A DNA stretch of 64,000 bases, taken from the NCBI GenBank assembly GCA_026168455.1, contig CM047428.1, positions 40,377,513-40,441,512 on the forward strand, read 5' to 3'. The notes below the pieces were generated by a model. It searched no databases and was not told the DNA's origin. It saw only the letters and a program-made list of their open reading frames with translations. Below, in pieces: positions 1-11,199 of the stretch. Made by a program: the position numbers and the translations under genes. Source of the DNA: Theocolax elegans. Its lineage: Eukaryota > Arthropoda > Insecta > Hymenoptera > Cerocephalidae. The first letter of the stretch is position 1. Each line of letters starts with the position of its first letter.

Positions 1-830
1 AAGTTTTTCGACAAACTTTAAAAACAAATTACTAAACACGATGAAAGTAAAACATTAATAAGCGTTAGGCATAAGGGGATTGAAAAAAATGTTGTTGATG
101 TTCAATATCATATTTATATTTAATCATAATATTAAATTTTTTACAACATTAGAAAATTACAATTACAATAAATAAACTTATTTTTTTTATTTATAACAGT
201 ACAAATTAACCAACTGATTTTCTTAAATTCTTTGGATCTGGTTTTCTTCAATTAAGGGGATAATGCACTTAAAATTGGTAAAATTACTTTTTAATTTAAA
301 AATTGTTATAAATAAATACTTTTTATTTATTGAATTTATATTTACATTCAGAATTATAAAAGTTGAATTCAACTATAAAAACTGAAAAAATTTAAAAACG
401 TTGCGAGATACGTCAAATCCTTTTATGCTGGAAGCAAATTATTTCCGAAAACATTATAGGTATACATAATTTATTTACCTATTTACTACAGTTTATAAAA
501 AATTAAAATATTAATTATTTAAATATTATTTATTTATACAAATTTTGAAAATCCAATAAATAAAAAAAATTCATTATTTAGAATTTTTCTGCAAATTGAC
601 TTACAGATTTGTAAAAAATTATTTTTTTCATAAATGCATTTTACTATTATTATAAATAATTTGAAATTTTTTTAAAACTCCCTAGTAGATATGAGAACAT
701 TTAACATGGGTAGGATTCTTAATGCCCCGAGTTTTAATAAATAATATGAATTACTAATGAATGGCCCATATATGCATATAAGAAAGTAAAGATAAGTTTA
801 TTATCACATAGTTTAAAAAATAATTGTAGA
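1..830. other. AT-rich DNA without a recognisable gene
   Basis: Very AT-rich sequence with short homopolymer runs. I see no coding region, tRNA-like sequence or clear repeat boundary. The far end may hold the unrecognised 5' part of the Harbinger gene, because the reading frame of that gene stays open for a few codons upstream of 831. Confidence 0.5.
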
Positions 831-1300
831 TTGACGCAAGACTTAGCAATTTTACTAATTAACTTGTTGACTCCGCATTTGCAAGAAGCTGTACGTAATA
901 CAGCTATGCCACAACACTTACAAGTATTAGTAACTCTAAGATTTTTGGCGGAAGGGTCTTTCCAAAAGGGTACTTCGAATGACTTCAATCACGCTATGAG
1001 CCAGAGCTCAGTAAGTAGATGTATCAACAAAGTGATCAATGCAATTCTTCATTTAGAAGATGATTACATACATTTTCCACAAACACGACAGGAACGGCAA
1101 ACTGTTTCTAATGAGTAAGTTAATTTCTTAACGTGTGCAATTTATTAATTTTCTGTGTCCAATTTTTATTCTAATTTTTGCGTGCTAGTGCACAAAATTA
1201 CATTTGTGCATAAAGTGTTAGTAATATATATTTACATCTATTCTGAAAAGTTTTCGCAGATTTAACAGAATTCCGGGAATTATTGGACTTACTAGGTAAA
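831..1300 (+). pseudogene. PIF/Harbinger transposase, N-terminal exons (broken)
   Basis: The translation carries the Harbinger/HARBI1-type N-terminal region: a leucine-rich helix, then 'LRFLAEGSFQKG' and 'MSQSSVSRCINKV'. A plausible intron runs from 1115 (GTAAGT donor) to 1259 (TTTTCGCAG acceptor). Splicing joins SN-E to FNRIPGIIG, the stretch that normally leads into the first catalytic Asp of this DDE family. The frame is lost right after IIG, near 1,295, and the middle of the protein with the first two catalytic acids is not found. A repeat cluster of about 5 kb separates this part from the C-terminal exons at 6,488. No ATG is obvious, so the start is probably in an unrecognised upstream exon. 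The gene is dead, and could be either a transposon or a former domesticated copy. Confidence 0.8.
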
Positions 1301-1391
1301 AAAAATTCTTTTTAAAGGCACACAGGGAGAAAACGCACAGACCAGTGTTGTATGTTAAGCTTGTTTTATACACTTAACGGATCCCTTCGAC

Positions 1392-2281
1392 AACAATATT
1401 AACGCAATACCTAATTACGACCAAGAAAGACGCAAATTCGAAGATCGATATTTCAGGTAACAATGGTCGTAAGTGGTCAATTTTTTTTTAAATTCAAGCT
1501 TGAAATCTCTACTTTAAAATGGTTTAACGTGATTTTCGATTGAATGCAATCCCTACTTACCTGATCTTGGATATCAAAATAATTTTTTTTAGCTAATACT
1601 ATTCAGAGCATATTAAAGTACAACATTTCCCCTTTAATTTGAAAAAAAATTTTACGCGATACGATTTTTTTGTCAATTTTACAGTAGTTTAAAAAATGTA
1701 CTAAAAGAATAGCGTTTTTTTTGTAAAAGATTTGATAATTCCGATCCACTCTTTTTTTCTTGATTCTTTCTTGATAATTCTGATCCATGCATATTATAGC
1801 ACAACTCTACTCCTTTAATTAAAAAAAAATTGGTTCGATATGATTTTTTTCGGCAATTTTACTGTATTTTAAAGAATGTATTAAAAACGCGCTTTCTACA
1901 CCGCTGATTCAATCTTATGGAGTGAATCAAAATTATCATAATTTCCCCGAACAAAACGCGTGTACTTTAAAATGCTATAAAATTGCTAAAAAAAAATCGT
2001 ATCGAATAAAAATTTCTTTTCAAATTAAAGGGGAAGAGTTCAATATTCACGGATCAGAACTTCTGAAGAAAATATCAAGAAAAAAAGAGCGGATTGGAAT
2101 TATCAAATTTTTTTCGAAATTTTTAGATTGCGTTGAATCGAAAATCACGTTAAACCATCTTAAACTAGAGATTTTAAGCTTGAATTAAAAAAAGACCCCC
2201 TTACGATAATTTTTACCTGAGATATCAATCTTCGAATTTGCGTCCTTTTTAGTCGTAATTAGGTATGGCGTAATGTATATT
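1392..2281. repeat. Long imperfect palindrome (foldback element P1)
   Basis: The left arm (about 1,392-1,790) is repeated in inverted orientation at about 1,920-2,281. Shared landmarks are the outer CTAATTACGAC / GTCGTAATTAG, CGCAAATTCGAAGAT / ATCTTCGAATTTGCG, and AAAATGGTTTAACGTGATTTT with its complement. The arms are diverged, with many small indels. Small ORFs on the two arms (1,603-1,788 minus, 1,922-2,188 plus) come from the inverted repeat and I do not think they are genes. No transposase is visible, so this is a non-autonomous foldback-type repeat or an inverted duplication inside the broken Harbinger gene. Confidence 0.65.
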
Positions 2282-2286
2282 ATTAC

Positions 2287-3869
2287 TGATAAATAAATTC
2301 TGCAATTCAATCTGACATTGTTATCTGATAAATAAATAATTTTAATTTCTAACTACCTTATTTTATCTATTTCTTTGAATTTTAATGAAACATTTTTATA
2401 AATATTACGAAAATTTCGTATAAAAAATTTCTGCAATTGAAAGAATTGAAATCAAACTGAAATCGACAAGTATTTTGAATCGTACCATAAATTTATATTT
2501 TATATAAACATTTTTATATGTATTACTTAAACTTCGTAAAAAGTTTCTGCAATTGAAAGCACTGAAATCAAACTGTAATCGACAAGTATTTTGAACCATG
2601 CAAAAATTTCTACCAATCTGAATACAGATTTTTTTATATGAAAAGTATCTTACACTATTATTTTTCATTTCTGGCCCTCACATGTTTTACAGTAATAAAT
2701 AAATAATATTCTAATGATATTAATTTGTGCAAAATTAATTTCTGCAATACTAATAAAATGGACATTTCTTTTTTATTCTTTTAAATAATAAAATAATACT
2801 TGCACCACCGTTGGTTAAACGCTTCATATATGTGTTAATTCTGACTGACTAATGTATTCCTTTACATTTATGAAAGTATATAATACCGTGAAGAAACTGC
2901 AATGAGTAATAATATATAAATATTGCAATACTATCTGGCAATTTTAATATCCTACATCACCAATGATAAAATAGACATCTTTATTTTTATCTAATAAAGT
3001 TCCTAAAAGAGGCCTGCGATGGCTTGGTCGGTAGGGCGACGGACTCGTAATCTGGAGGTCCCAGGTTTGATTCCCGGCCCCGGCCGATTGATACAAGCAC
3101 CACTAGCGACTGTATTTTCAACAAGTGCTTTCTTCACCAAGACATCGTACGACCTCCGTCGCTGATTAGCAAGTTTTTCTTAGTAGTTATGTAAAATAAT
3201 TATTATTTCACTTAACTAAGGATATACAATCTACATGATTTTACCAATTAATTAATAAGATAAAAGCTAAGATGTATGTAATTATTTATAAAATGTTACA
3301 TCAGTTAATATAGTCAGAATTAGCACACATATGAAGCGTTTAACCAACGGTGGTGCAAGTATTATTTTATTATTTAAAAGAATAAAAAAGAAATGTCCAT
3401 TTTATTAGTATTGCAGAAATTAATTTCGCACAAATTAATATCATTAGAATATTATTTATTTATTACTGTAAAACATGTGAGGGCCAGAAATGAAAAATAA
3501 TAGTGTAAGATACTTTTCATATAAAAAAATCTGTATTCAGATTGGTAGAAATTTTTGCATGGTTCAAAATACTTGTCGATTACAGTTTGATTTCAGTGCT
3601 TTCAATTGCAGAAACTTTTTACGAAGTTTAAGTAATATATATAAAAATGTTTATATAAAATATAAATTTATGGTACGATTCAAAATACTTGTCGATTTCA
3701 GTTTGATTTCAATTCTTTCAATTGCAGAAATTTTTTATACGAAATTTTCGTAATATTTATAAAAATGTTTCATTAAAATTCAAAGAAATAGATAAAATAA
3801 GGTAGTTAGAAATTAAAATTATTTATTTATCAGATAACAATGTCAGATTGAATTGCAGAATTTATTTAT
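2287..3869. repeat. Long palindrome (P2) with arms of about 570 bp
   Basis: The left arm (about 2,287-2,860) and right arm (about 3,310-3,869) are near-identical reverse complements. Both carry the same 87-codon open stretch (2,405-2,668 minus, 3,490-3,753 plus) differing by one residue, which shows how similar the arms are. The outer ends read CTGATAAATAAATTC and GAATTTATTTATCAG. The spacer of about 450 bp contains a SINE at 3,011. High arm identity suggests a recent inverted duplication or a foldback transposon. A hairpin-type assembly artefact is unlikely, because the spacer holds unrelated sequence. No protein of its own is visible. Confidence 0.8.
3011..3170 (+). mobile_element. tRNA-derived SINE (family A), 3'-truncated
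   Basis: The head from GGCCTGCGATGGCTTGG folds like a tRNA. An A-box-like TGGCTTGGTCGG lies about 10 nt in, and a B box GGTTTGATTCC follows at about 3,065. The anticodon loop CTCGTAA would give a CGT (Thr-like) anticodon; this is a guess from the fold. The body continues through GATACAAGCACCACT to CGTCGCTGATTAGC. The same head and body recur at 52,074-52,290 (minus), and body plus tail at 4,521-4,637. This copy lacks the tail with GAGCGACGTTAAA. It sits in the spacer of palindrome P2. Confidence 0.85.
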
Positions 3870-3874
3870 CAGAT

Positions 3875-4480
3875 AACAATTTTCAAAGTTTGATTAGAAT
3901 AGCACAATACTTGCGGGTTTTGACACCTTCTTGGAAGGTGTTTTCGAATTGAATACTTTGAATTGCAGAAAAATATTATGGAATATAAGTTAGATATAGA
4001 AAAGGTGTAATAAAAATATAAATAAGTAGAGAAAATATGGGAATTAGAATCAAAGATATTTTTATCTTATACTTTAAAATTTATCAGACAGATAACAATT
4101 TTATTTATCAGATAACAATTTTCAAAGTTTGATTAGAATAACACATATACTTGCAACCCACCTTTTTGAAAGGTCTTTTTGATTTGAGTACTTTCAATTG
4201 CAGAAAACTATTATGGAGTATAAATTACTTATACAAAGGTGTAATTACAATATAAATAAGTATAAAAAATAGAATTATCTTAAAAATGCAATAATTAATA
4301 TATTTAATTGTTGTATAATAGAATTATCTTAAAAATGCTAACACATATACTTGCGGGTTTTGACACGTCTGAAAGGTGTTGTTTTGAGTACTTCATGCAG
4401 AAACTATTATGGAGTATAAATTACTTATAAAAAGGTGTAATTAAAATATAAATAAGTATAAAAATAGAATTATCTTAAAA
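3875..4480. repeat. Diverged tandem repeat, unit about 230 bp
   Basis: Three diverged units share the order GATAACAATTTTCAAAGTTTG, ACTTGCGGGTTTTGACAC, AATTGCAGAAA, TATTATGGA and AAAGGTGTAAT, starting near 3,875, 4,107 and 4,330. The third is shortened at its start. The first unit follows palindrome P2 directly and shares the GATAACAATTTT element with the outer end of the P2 arm, so the array may have grown out of P2. Nothing coding is seen. Confidence 0.55.
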
Positions 4481-4520
4481 ATGCAATAATTAATATATTT
4501 AGTATATATTAATATATATA

Positions 4521-4637
4521 GCACCACTGTTTCAACTACATGTGCTTTGTTTACAGACACACCGTTCACCTCCGTCGCTGATTAGCCCTGGCAGCATAAA
4601 TAGAGCGACGTTAAATAACATAAAAAAAAAAAAAAAA
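4521..4637 (+). mobile_element. SINE family A, 5'-truncated body and tail
   Basis: The sequence begins at GCACCACTG and continues through CTCCGTCGCTGATTAGC, CATAAATAGAGCGACGTTAAA and a run of about 15 A residues. It is the 3' part of the SINE whose head is seen at 3,011. The tRNA-like head is missing, which is typical 5' truncation after LINE-type insertion. The body between the two landmarks is shorter than in the other copies. Confidence 0.75.
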
Positions 4638-5050
4638 TTAATATATTTAATTGTTTATAATAGAATTATCTTAAAAATGCAATAATTAATATATTTAATT
4701 TTTAACCCATTGTATATATCATATGGATATTTGGAAAAGTGTATGTTATACTTGATTAATATTTATTTCATCTTCAAACAATTTTGCATCTGTATTTAAA
4801 GCATTACATTGAATTTTAGATCCGTTATTATTATTGAGTATACGTTTAAAAATTTTATGAGTTTTATCAAGAATGAGTAAACAAATACACATTCTTTCAT
4901 GTTATGTTCACAACTTTTTTTTTTTGCGCACGGAAAAATACATATATTTTGTATTCTTGAAAAAACAATTTTAAAATATATATATATTATATAAATATTC
5001 CGCCGCACGCACACACACCCACATACATACATACATATATATACACATAT
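4638..5050. other. AT-rich DNA with (CA/TA)n tracts
   Basis: AT-rich sequence including a short CACACACC/CATACATA microsatellite near 5,005-5,045. I see no gene. Confidence 0.4.
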
Positions 5051-5565
5051 ATGGGCTATTTCACGTCAAGTGGTACAATGAAAATTTTAAATCATTCCAA
5101 AATTTGAGAACAAGCTGGAAACATCTTCCAGAACATACAAAAAAAATTTAAGTGTTAAAAATAATTTGCTTAAGAGTTATTTGACCATGAAAAGTGGAAA
5201 TTTTTTAGAAAAATTTCTATTTTTAAAGCCATTTATCTCAAAATCTGTTGATTTTTTTGAAAAAACATTACAAACAACTTTTGTTTAAATTAATCTTTAG
5301 AACTTATCTACCCTGGTTACATTTCTTAATTTTAAAATCTCGAAGAGATAGAACACCCGGACATATTGAATATCAAAAAAAAGGCTACTACACCATAATC
5401 GATTTTAATCTAACACCTCTCAAAAGTTCACATTTTTCGCGAGCTTTCGAATGGCTTGGGTTAGATTATTGGCCAAGACCGCTGGTGTAACTTATGCCTC
5501 ATAAACCTCATAAAATCACTAATTTTCACGTATTTTAGGACATAACTTACACCAAAGGTGTAATA
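5051..5565 (+). repeat. Single arm and spacer of foldback family P3
   Basis: From GGGCTATTTCACGTCAAGTGG onward this copies the left arm of the palindrome at 37,672-38,578. Shared stretches include AATTTTAAATC, ATTTATCTCAAAATCTGTTGA and CGAAGAGATAGAAC, and both end in the TTAGATTATTGRCCAAGA segment. It also carries spacer sequence (AAAATCACTAATTTTCA and CATAACTTACA). The inverted right arm is absent. Hence P3 is a dispersed family and the palindrome at 37.7 kb is a mobile foldback-type repeat, not a local accident. The open stretch at 5,248-5,490 is not a gene. Confidence 0.75.
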
Positions 5566-6487
5566 TATATATGGGTGGTTCTCTGTGACATCGAAGATGA
5601 AAAAAATAAATATTGCTATAACTGTGGGAATATGTTTTAGAGGTATCCAGTAGTTATCCTGAATTTTTTCAGATTTTTTCTGGGCCATTATTTTAAGTTA
5701 CCGAGAGTCAAAGTTGACATTTTAGAACTTTTTGGCATTATATGCCCATTTTCATGAATTTTTAGCTCCCAGGGGATGCATTTTTCACTAAAAACATAAG
5801 TATGACTTTTTTTGTAAAATTTTCCGAACTTTTCATTAAAAATACTTTTAAAGACATAAATGTATGCTGTCACACTCTTGTAAGCCATTTAAACCTTAAA
5901 TAGTGAAAATCAGCAATTCTGCTCCGGACTCTGGTAACCTAATACTGTCTAAAAGATGTCTTTTTATAGTCAGATATTATTATAATATTGTAGAATTTCA
6001 CACTACAATGGCAAGGCCGTCATATCAAAAGTGTTTTCAAAATTTATTCGTTTATTTGTAAGACAAATTCAATTAAAATTGTAGTGACTTTACAAAACTT
6101 GATATAAAAATTTGCTCGAAAATTAAAAGCAGTATTTTGTTCAACTTTCTATAAAGAAAAATTTTGCAATTTAGTTTACACATTCTTAAAATGGCTTGTT
6201 AATTAGTTTTTATTTATTAGATTTTATTTATTTTTTATTATTTAATATTTTTATTGAAACACATAGTTTTTGCAATACTATACATAAACTAAAGTCTACC
6301 ATCCATTGGAAAGCATTCGTAATGTAAAAAAATTTAAAATAATACTCATTTGTTGTTTAATAGAAGGTATGCTAGTATCTTGAGTTCTACTCATTTTTTA
6401 TACTTTTCTTATTCATTGTTGCTAAAATTAAGTCGATTTATATCAATATAATTTTAATATACATTAAAGTAATTTAAACGTTTTAAG
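5566..6487. other. AT-rich intergenic/intronic DNA
   Basis: No gene recognised. It lies between the foldback copy and the C-terminal Harbinger exon, and may be partly an original Harbinger intron, because the next exon begins after a TTTTAAG acceptor-like sequence. Confidence 0.4.
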
Positions 6488-7575
6488 GTGACAGTGGATA
6501 CACGCCTTCGCCCATTTTGCTAACCCCAATCTTAAATGCTGAAGAAGGTTCACCCGAAGCCATGTATACTTTAGAACACGTTGCAGCAAGATGCCAAATT
6601 AAACAAACGTTTGGAATTTTAACAAACTTATTTATGGCTATGAAAAGAGCCCGTATGCTATTTTATAAGCCCGAAAAAGTTTCTAAAATTATTACGGCAT
6701 GTGTAATACTGTACAATTTTCGGAAAAACCATAGGTAGAAATAAAGTTATTAGAAAAATCGTATGCGATGAACAAATTCTAGTAATTTTTTTTCTTGTTA
6801 CTGCAGTGATAATAAATTTAATACGAAGTGTTTTGAAGGATCTAAATTTGATCTCGCTATGTTATTAAATTGTCCTAAATAATGTAAATTTTATTCGAAA
6901 ACTAATTTCTCCATATAAAATTATTTTTCACCCTAATATAAAGTCCATACATAAAGTGCACTTTATTGACCTCTACGAAGGGACTAATACTGCATTTTAT
7001 TTCCTTCATTACTTTATTCCACGCAGATTCATTTTTTCTCCGTAGTCCTATTTTATGCAGCAAATACCCACTTTATATACCGTAGACTTACTTGTTTTCT
7101 TTAAACACTTATTTTAACCTACTACTAAAAATACAATATTAAATTTATTATATTAAACGAAATATACCAAAGAATCTTGCAAGAATTTATAAATTTAAAA
7201 AAATGTAGAAATTTTTAAATAAATTGTTGTCGAAAAATATTATATGCTTCGGGAGTAAAGGGCAATTCCTTTGGATAAATTACTGCAACTTTCCAGTGCA
7301 TTAACGCCTATTTTACTCACTAATTGCATAAATAACTATTGCTATGCACACGACAATAAAAATTACTAGAACTTTTCCTGCGCATAGATATACGATTAAT
7401 TATTTTAATTTTTTAAATTTGTTGTAGGTTAGAGGATAATGATATTATTTTCAACAATGAAAACAATAATGAAGAAGTTGCGAATTACGAAAATATTGAG
7501 GAAGTCGGAAATTACATTGGAGGAATTCGAGAAAGATATGCCTTAATAAATCAACATTACGCATACAATAATTAA
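6488..7575 (+). pseudogene. PIF/Harbinger transposase, C-terminal exons
   Basis: The exon at 6,488-6,734 reads GDSGYTPSP, LLTPILNAEEGSPE, a His/Arg-rich stretch and 'QTFGIL', the usual C-terminal block of Harbinger DDE transposases. The third catalytic acid, normally Glu in 'IE..FG', is Lys here (QIKQTFG), so the product would be inactive. A clean GT-AG intron from 6,735 to 7,427 joins NH-R to LEDND in frame. The last exon (7,428-7,575) adds an acidic stretch, 'GGIRERYALINQHY' and a TAA stop, a tail shape seen in this family. Together with 831-1,300 it is one split gene. Intact splice sites next to a lost active site suggest decay after a period as a spliced gene. Confidence 0.85.
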
Positions 7576-7839
7576 TAATTTACATCTTGTTTTCCGCATC
7601 AGTATTCTGATAATAAACAAATATATAATATTGAATAAAAATACTTATAAAAAGCTTCGAATATTTACATTTTGTTTTCTGCTTTAGATAAGATAGGCGA
7701 CTTTCAAAGTATAATATCGTTATCGCCTTTCGCCCGCGAAATAGCAAATTACGCACGTCAGCCTAAAATTTTAGTGAATAAGGCCCCTGAAGCTTATGGA
7801 TATTATTATTAGTAAAGCAAGAAATATTTGGTGAAGTTG

Positions 7840-8940
7840 TGTATATATGCATAATGTCCAGTAACAAAAACGAGGGATTTTCTTACGTTCTGTGCCGGAA
7901 ATCGTCACACAATCTATTCACGACGAATAGAATATTTAAATTCGCTAATTGTAAGTCGTCGGAGCCTTTCGTATGTCCAGGCCAACCGATGACACTTGTT
8001 TGTTTCATTTACGAGTGTACAATTACGCGCGCGACAATACGTAGGGATGAGAGCGCGAAAGTGTGTGTGTGTGTTCCCCACTCTCATCCCATTTTCGGAA
8101 AATTAGGCGATGACCTAATTAGTGTATATCTGTCCGCCGATCCAGGCGGATTAGTATATTTTTACCCGGAAGTATCGCTCGGTGAGTCGAGGGTACCTAC
8201 GCCGCCAGGTAGTGACGAGACCGTGTGCACGGTTTCACCAAAGCAGGGTCGAGCACGCGGCTCCGGTCGGACACAAGTGTATTGTGTGTGCACGAATGTC
8301 AGAGTGAATAAGAACGGGGTCGTGCACGAATGTAATCGTGGTTCGCGAACGCGCTCGCCGCGGCATTAGGCCGCCTTCACCACAGCCGACGTCCAACCTC
8401 CGCTGCCCAGGAGGTCGTTGAGGACCGTAGGATCGGCTGGACCATCCACGGGGCGTCGACCGGTAAGTTAACATGTTACTAACGTGAACCCCCTTTAGCA
8501 AGTGTATGTGTGTGTGTGAGACCTCGGGAGTGTGTTCGGGTACGACGGTACTCGAACAGTGGGTCCTGGGAGTTAGAACCTGTCGCAGGCGAGGATCTTG
8601 ATCTGACAGGTTTCCCGGGACTTCCGACCGCACGTATTCAAATTGTGGCGACCTAGATGGCCTCTTGTTAAAAGTTAAATAAATGTTTCTTTTATTTTTA
8701 TGTTAACTTATACTGTGTTTATTATCTCCCAGCTCCCGCCGACTTTTCCTTAATTTAAGTTAAATCGTGTCGAGGCAAGGAGGATCGCCCGAATTTTCCA
8801 CACTGTGCGTCCCAGCGAACTCGTGTTTCTTCGCGAAATAAAATTAATTGTTTGCGCGGTATTGGGCAACGCGGCCCAATGGTCATTTTTAATTAAATAA
8901 ATTAATTAATTTCACCGGGGTGCGCGAATACCACGTCACA
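7840..8940 (+). repeat. Solo LTR of a Gypsy3-related element
   Basis: The 3' half (about 8,560-8,940) matches, in reverse complement, the LTR at 46,291-46,730 of Gypsy3. Shared landmarks are GCAGGCGAGGATCT, CGAGGCAAGGAGGAT, GCGAACTCGTGTT, GGCAACGCGGCCCAA and the terminus GCGAATACCACGTCACA. The 5' boundary is uncertain, anywhere from about 7,790 to 8,040, and I found no clear target duplication. No internal retroelement sequence follows; a Helitron fragment starts directly after the end at 8,940. The GC-rich ORFs in it (7,839-8,369 plus, 8,235-8,633 minus) are LTR sequence and probably not genes. Confidence 0.75.
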
Positions 8941-9980
8941 TTTCATATTCTTTTGTGGCAAGCGATTAAAATCCGACCAGATGCAATTGATGATATCATT
9001 TTTGATGAGATACCAAAAGAAGATTTGGATCCTATAATTTGTAACATTCTTTATAAAAATATGATACATGGGCCTTAATGATGGTTGTCCAACTTATCGA
9101 CGTAAATCTCGTAAAGATGGAGCATACACATTTCCAGTGAATATTCGGGGTGAAATGATACAAAAAGACAATCGTTGGGTTGTACTGCATTGTTCTACGC
9201 TACTAAGATATTTTGGTGCTCATATTAATGTTGAATAGTGTTAATTTGTTCATGCAATCAAATACATAAGTAATGAATAAAGACTAAGTGAGAATTATAT
9301 CAATGGTCGCAGTATACGTTCGTCGGGGCAATTTGACGATTCCTTAAATTTTGTATTCGCAAAAAATATCCAACTATAATCCATTTGGTTATACAACTTA
9401 AAAGTGAATAAAGAGTTTACTTTACAAATAGAAATATTCAGGACTTCATTGCTAATCGTCGAAAAACAACACTGTCCGCTAAAACTATCTTATACTACGA
9501 AGTTTCAAGTTATTATACTTGGTCAAATAATAAATTTTCTCGAAGAAAAAAAAGAAAAAATGTTGAAGATTTACTGAAATCGAAAAAAGGTAATCAAATT
9601 GAATGTTTCCATTTGAGGTTATTATAACATCAGGTTAGAGGTCCCACTACGATTGAAAATTTGAGGACCGTTGATGGATTTATTCATTCCACATTTAAAG
9701 CAGCATTCCATGTACTGGGTCTGCTAAAAAATGATAATCATTGGAAACACACTTACTGATGCTTTATTAATATCTGCTTTAATAACAAAAAATGTATTTG
9801 CTACCATTTTCATTTTTTGTGAATTGCCTGAATCTATCACTTTATGGCAAACCTTTCAACAAGATCTATGTCATGATATTATTTATCGAGAAAGAAATCG
9901 ATTAAATAAATATTAATCGACATTTACAGAAGATATTAGTAATTAAGGCTTAATTGAAATAGAAGATAAAATGGCAAATT
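8941..9980 (+). pseudogene. Helitron Rep/helicase polyprotein fragment A
   Basis: The broken frames read in order 'HILLWQAIKIRPDAIDD', 'MIHGP', 'CPTYRRKSRKDG', 'WVVLHCSTLLRYFGAHINVEYC', 'LYYEVSSYYTW', 'CFHLRLL', 'LRTVDGFIHSTFKAA' and 'LCHDIIYRER'. This is the order of blocks in the Helitron_like_N and following region of Helitron Rep-helicases. At least three frameshifts or stops interrupt it, one of them right after MIHGP. The N-terminal part and the helicase domain are missing here. The 61-codon open stretch at 9,731-9,916 belongs to this fragment. Confidence 0.75.
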
Positions 9981-11199
9981 TGCCTGTCAGAAATAAAACA
10001 CATTCATACATTATACAGGGTGTCCCATTTTAATGTATCATCCCTTATATCTCTTTATGTATGTAATTTCACAAAAAATGTTTCAGATAAGAGTCGTTCA
10101 AGTTTAAATTTTTTTATGGAAATACATAGTTTTTCTTTTACAATCAAATCCTAGCAGAAAAAATACATATCTGTTGTACGAAACATATTTTTCGAAATAC
10201 TCTTGATTTCTTGCTAGAGTACAATTTTAAAGCTTGACCTTAAATTGCTATTCACCTGACCTGTTCAATGTCATGATCAAGTCAGTTGAAGGTTGGATCA
10301 ATGTCTAGTCGCAGTTATGCCAAAGCCATGCTATACGTCGATTTCGAGCCAGTGAGATGCAAATCGTCAAATCGTTAAGAAGAGATCGTAACAAAAAAAC
10401 AGTCAATCAAATATGATAGTTCTACTGCATAAAATTAAATGTGTATTCTGCACTATTATTCTCTTTAAATGGATCAAATTACTCCAAATTTTGCATAAAT
10501 GATTCATTCGGTCTTGAGAATAGAGCTCTGGTCTTAATATAGTTGAAGAATTTCGTATTATTATTGTTCGTCCTAATTTATCTGACCATTGTATAAGATG
10601 CAGTTTTATTACGGTTCTCCACTAATTTTTGCTTATGTTATATTATGATACAAAACTTTACCAGAACAATCAAAATAAAGTATAGAATAGCGCTCTGATA
10701 ACATATTGTACAAAAAATTATGCAATTGTGCTAAAACTAGTTTGCAAACAATAAACAGTTTTGCAGGTTATCTGCGAAAAAAATAAGTTTTTTTTTTATT
10801 TTGCCTAAAGATGGCGCTGCGCAATATTCCTATAGGCCTGGAACTGCCAAATCAACTTGTCAGCTATTAGTGTTAAGTGCTTACAGGGACGTACATGCGG
10901 TGTGCCTTACCTATTGTTCTGTGTATTACTACATATTATATGATTCTATAATTATTTTTTTATAACCTTAAATTGTCAAATATGTCAAATCTGTCAACCA
11001 ATCAATCAGTTTTGTACGACTTCGAGGTCGAATGCATGTCACGATCAAGGTCAAAGTGAGGTCAAGATCGAGTCATTTCTGAACTAGGCTAATCCACAGT
11101 CAAGTATAGGTTAAGTAGATGTCAAGTCAAGGTCAAGATCTAGCTGAAATCATAGTCACATCGAAGTCTAAGTCACGGCTAGGTACAGCTGAAAATGGC
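9981..11199. other. Noncoding DNA with a dispersed-repeat start
   Basis: ACAGGGTGTCCCATTTTAATG at 10,015 resembles the ends of very common insect repeats, but I could not find its partner end. From about 11,030 to 11,180 the text is dense in short GTCAAG and AGGTCA words. No gene is recognised. Confidence 0.35.

Noticed and set aside
3011..3085. Possible functional tRNA gene (also 52,215-52,290 and 12,850-12,932)
   Set aside because: A/B boxes are present but acceptor stems do not close, the sequence continues into a shared body and tail, and target duplications show retroposition: these are SINE heads.
2405..3753. The same 87-codon ORF found twice, on opposite strands
   Set aside because: It is the two arms of palindrome P2. 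AT-rich, Cys/Phe-rich translation without family resemblance.
7839..8633. ORFs of 176 and 132 codons near 8 kb
   Set aside because: They lie in a solo LTR, on opposite strands, with no recognisable domain.
11030..11180. Cluster of AGGTCA words, including TCAAGGTCA and AGGTCAAAGTGAGGTCA, like nuclear-receptor sites
   Set aside because: The stretch is a low-complexity run of GTCAAG-like words beside dead elements. There is no gene to regulate, so I treat it as chance or slippage.
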